From the NCBI GenBank assembly GCA_003555185.1, contig PWFZ01000364.1:1-5008 (forward strand): a DNA stretch of 5,008 nt, read 5' to 3'. Source of the stretch: Balneolaceae bacterium (GTDB lineage Bacteria; Bacteroidota; Rhodothermia; Balneolales; Balneolaceae). The notes beneath the pieces are model-generated. The model was not told the DNA's origin, ran no database searches, and saw only the letters and a program-made list of their open reading frames with translations. The position numbers and the translations under genes are program-made. Shown here one piece after another: positions 4,989 to 5,008 of the stretch. Position 1 is the first letter of the stretch. The number at the start of each line of letters is the position of its first letter.

Positions 4989-5008
4989 CCCTCATCAACG
5001 TAATGCAA

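Larger units (their letters stand above)
4802..5008 (+). repeat. Long direct repeat, copy 2 (207 bp, cut by window end)
   Basis: This copy is identical to 4529-4735 except for T4886 and T4899. Identity continues to the last base of the window, so the unit is longer than 207 bp or the array continues beyond. It contains the perfect inverted-repeat segment (4804-4901) and hairpins at 4922-4943 and 4967-4988, which are identical to those of copy 1. Confidence 0.9.

Noticed and set aside
4529..5008. CRISPR array or integron attC sites
   Set aside because: The repeat is over 200 bp with one 66-bp spacer, far outside CRISPR dimensions, and no clear attC R/L box arrangement (GTTRRRY/RYYYAAC) with a gene cassette was found.

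Overview
The window looks like chromosomal DNA from a member of the Bacteroidota/Balneolota branch. This is an inference from style, not a database match. The evidence is AT-rich intergenic DNA, starts without clear Shine-Dalgarno sites, an FkpA/Mip-like FKBP lipoprotein, and a DEAD-box helicase with a long Lys/Ser-rich tail.

Layout, left to right. Positions 1-223 (minus) hold the first 74 codons of queG, epoxyqueuosine reductase, cut by the window edge. Positions 224-565 are non-coding and hold a 9-bp inverted repeat upstream of queG, a strong leftward Rho-independent terminator (326-377), and a GC-rich palindromic element (about 421-541) that looks like a remnant of a dispersed repeat. Positions 566-1273 (minus) encode a lipoprotein FKBP-type peptidyl-prolyl isomerase. 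Positions 1274-1625 are a 352-bp divergent intergenic region. Positions 1626-3215 (plus, TTG start) encode an RhlE-like DEAD-box RNA helicase. A PlsC-type acyltransferase (3232-4005, plus) follows after 16 bp, probably in the same operon. It converges on a small four-helix membrane protein of unknown function (4002-4433, minus), and the two genes share a TTAA at their stop codons.

The right end (about 4485-5008) appears non-coding and is the most unusual part. A 207-bp sequence occurs twice in direct orientation with a 273-bp period, differs at only two positions, and is cut by the window end. Each copy has a 98-bp segment bounded by 17-bp inverted repeats, then two related 22-nt hairpins 45 bp apart. 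The hairpins differ by paired changes that keep base pairing. Both hold a G-U/G-T wobble that is tolerable only on the plus strand. This suggests a structured, strand-specific repeat resembling REP/BIME or a non-autonomous mobile element, or possibly a structured RNA. I do not recognise the family.

The genes do not form one pathway. They are housekeeping functions: tRNA modification, envelope protein folding, RNA remodelling and phospholipid synthesis. The repeat array lies beside them, upstream of the small membrane protein gene.
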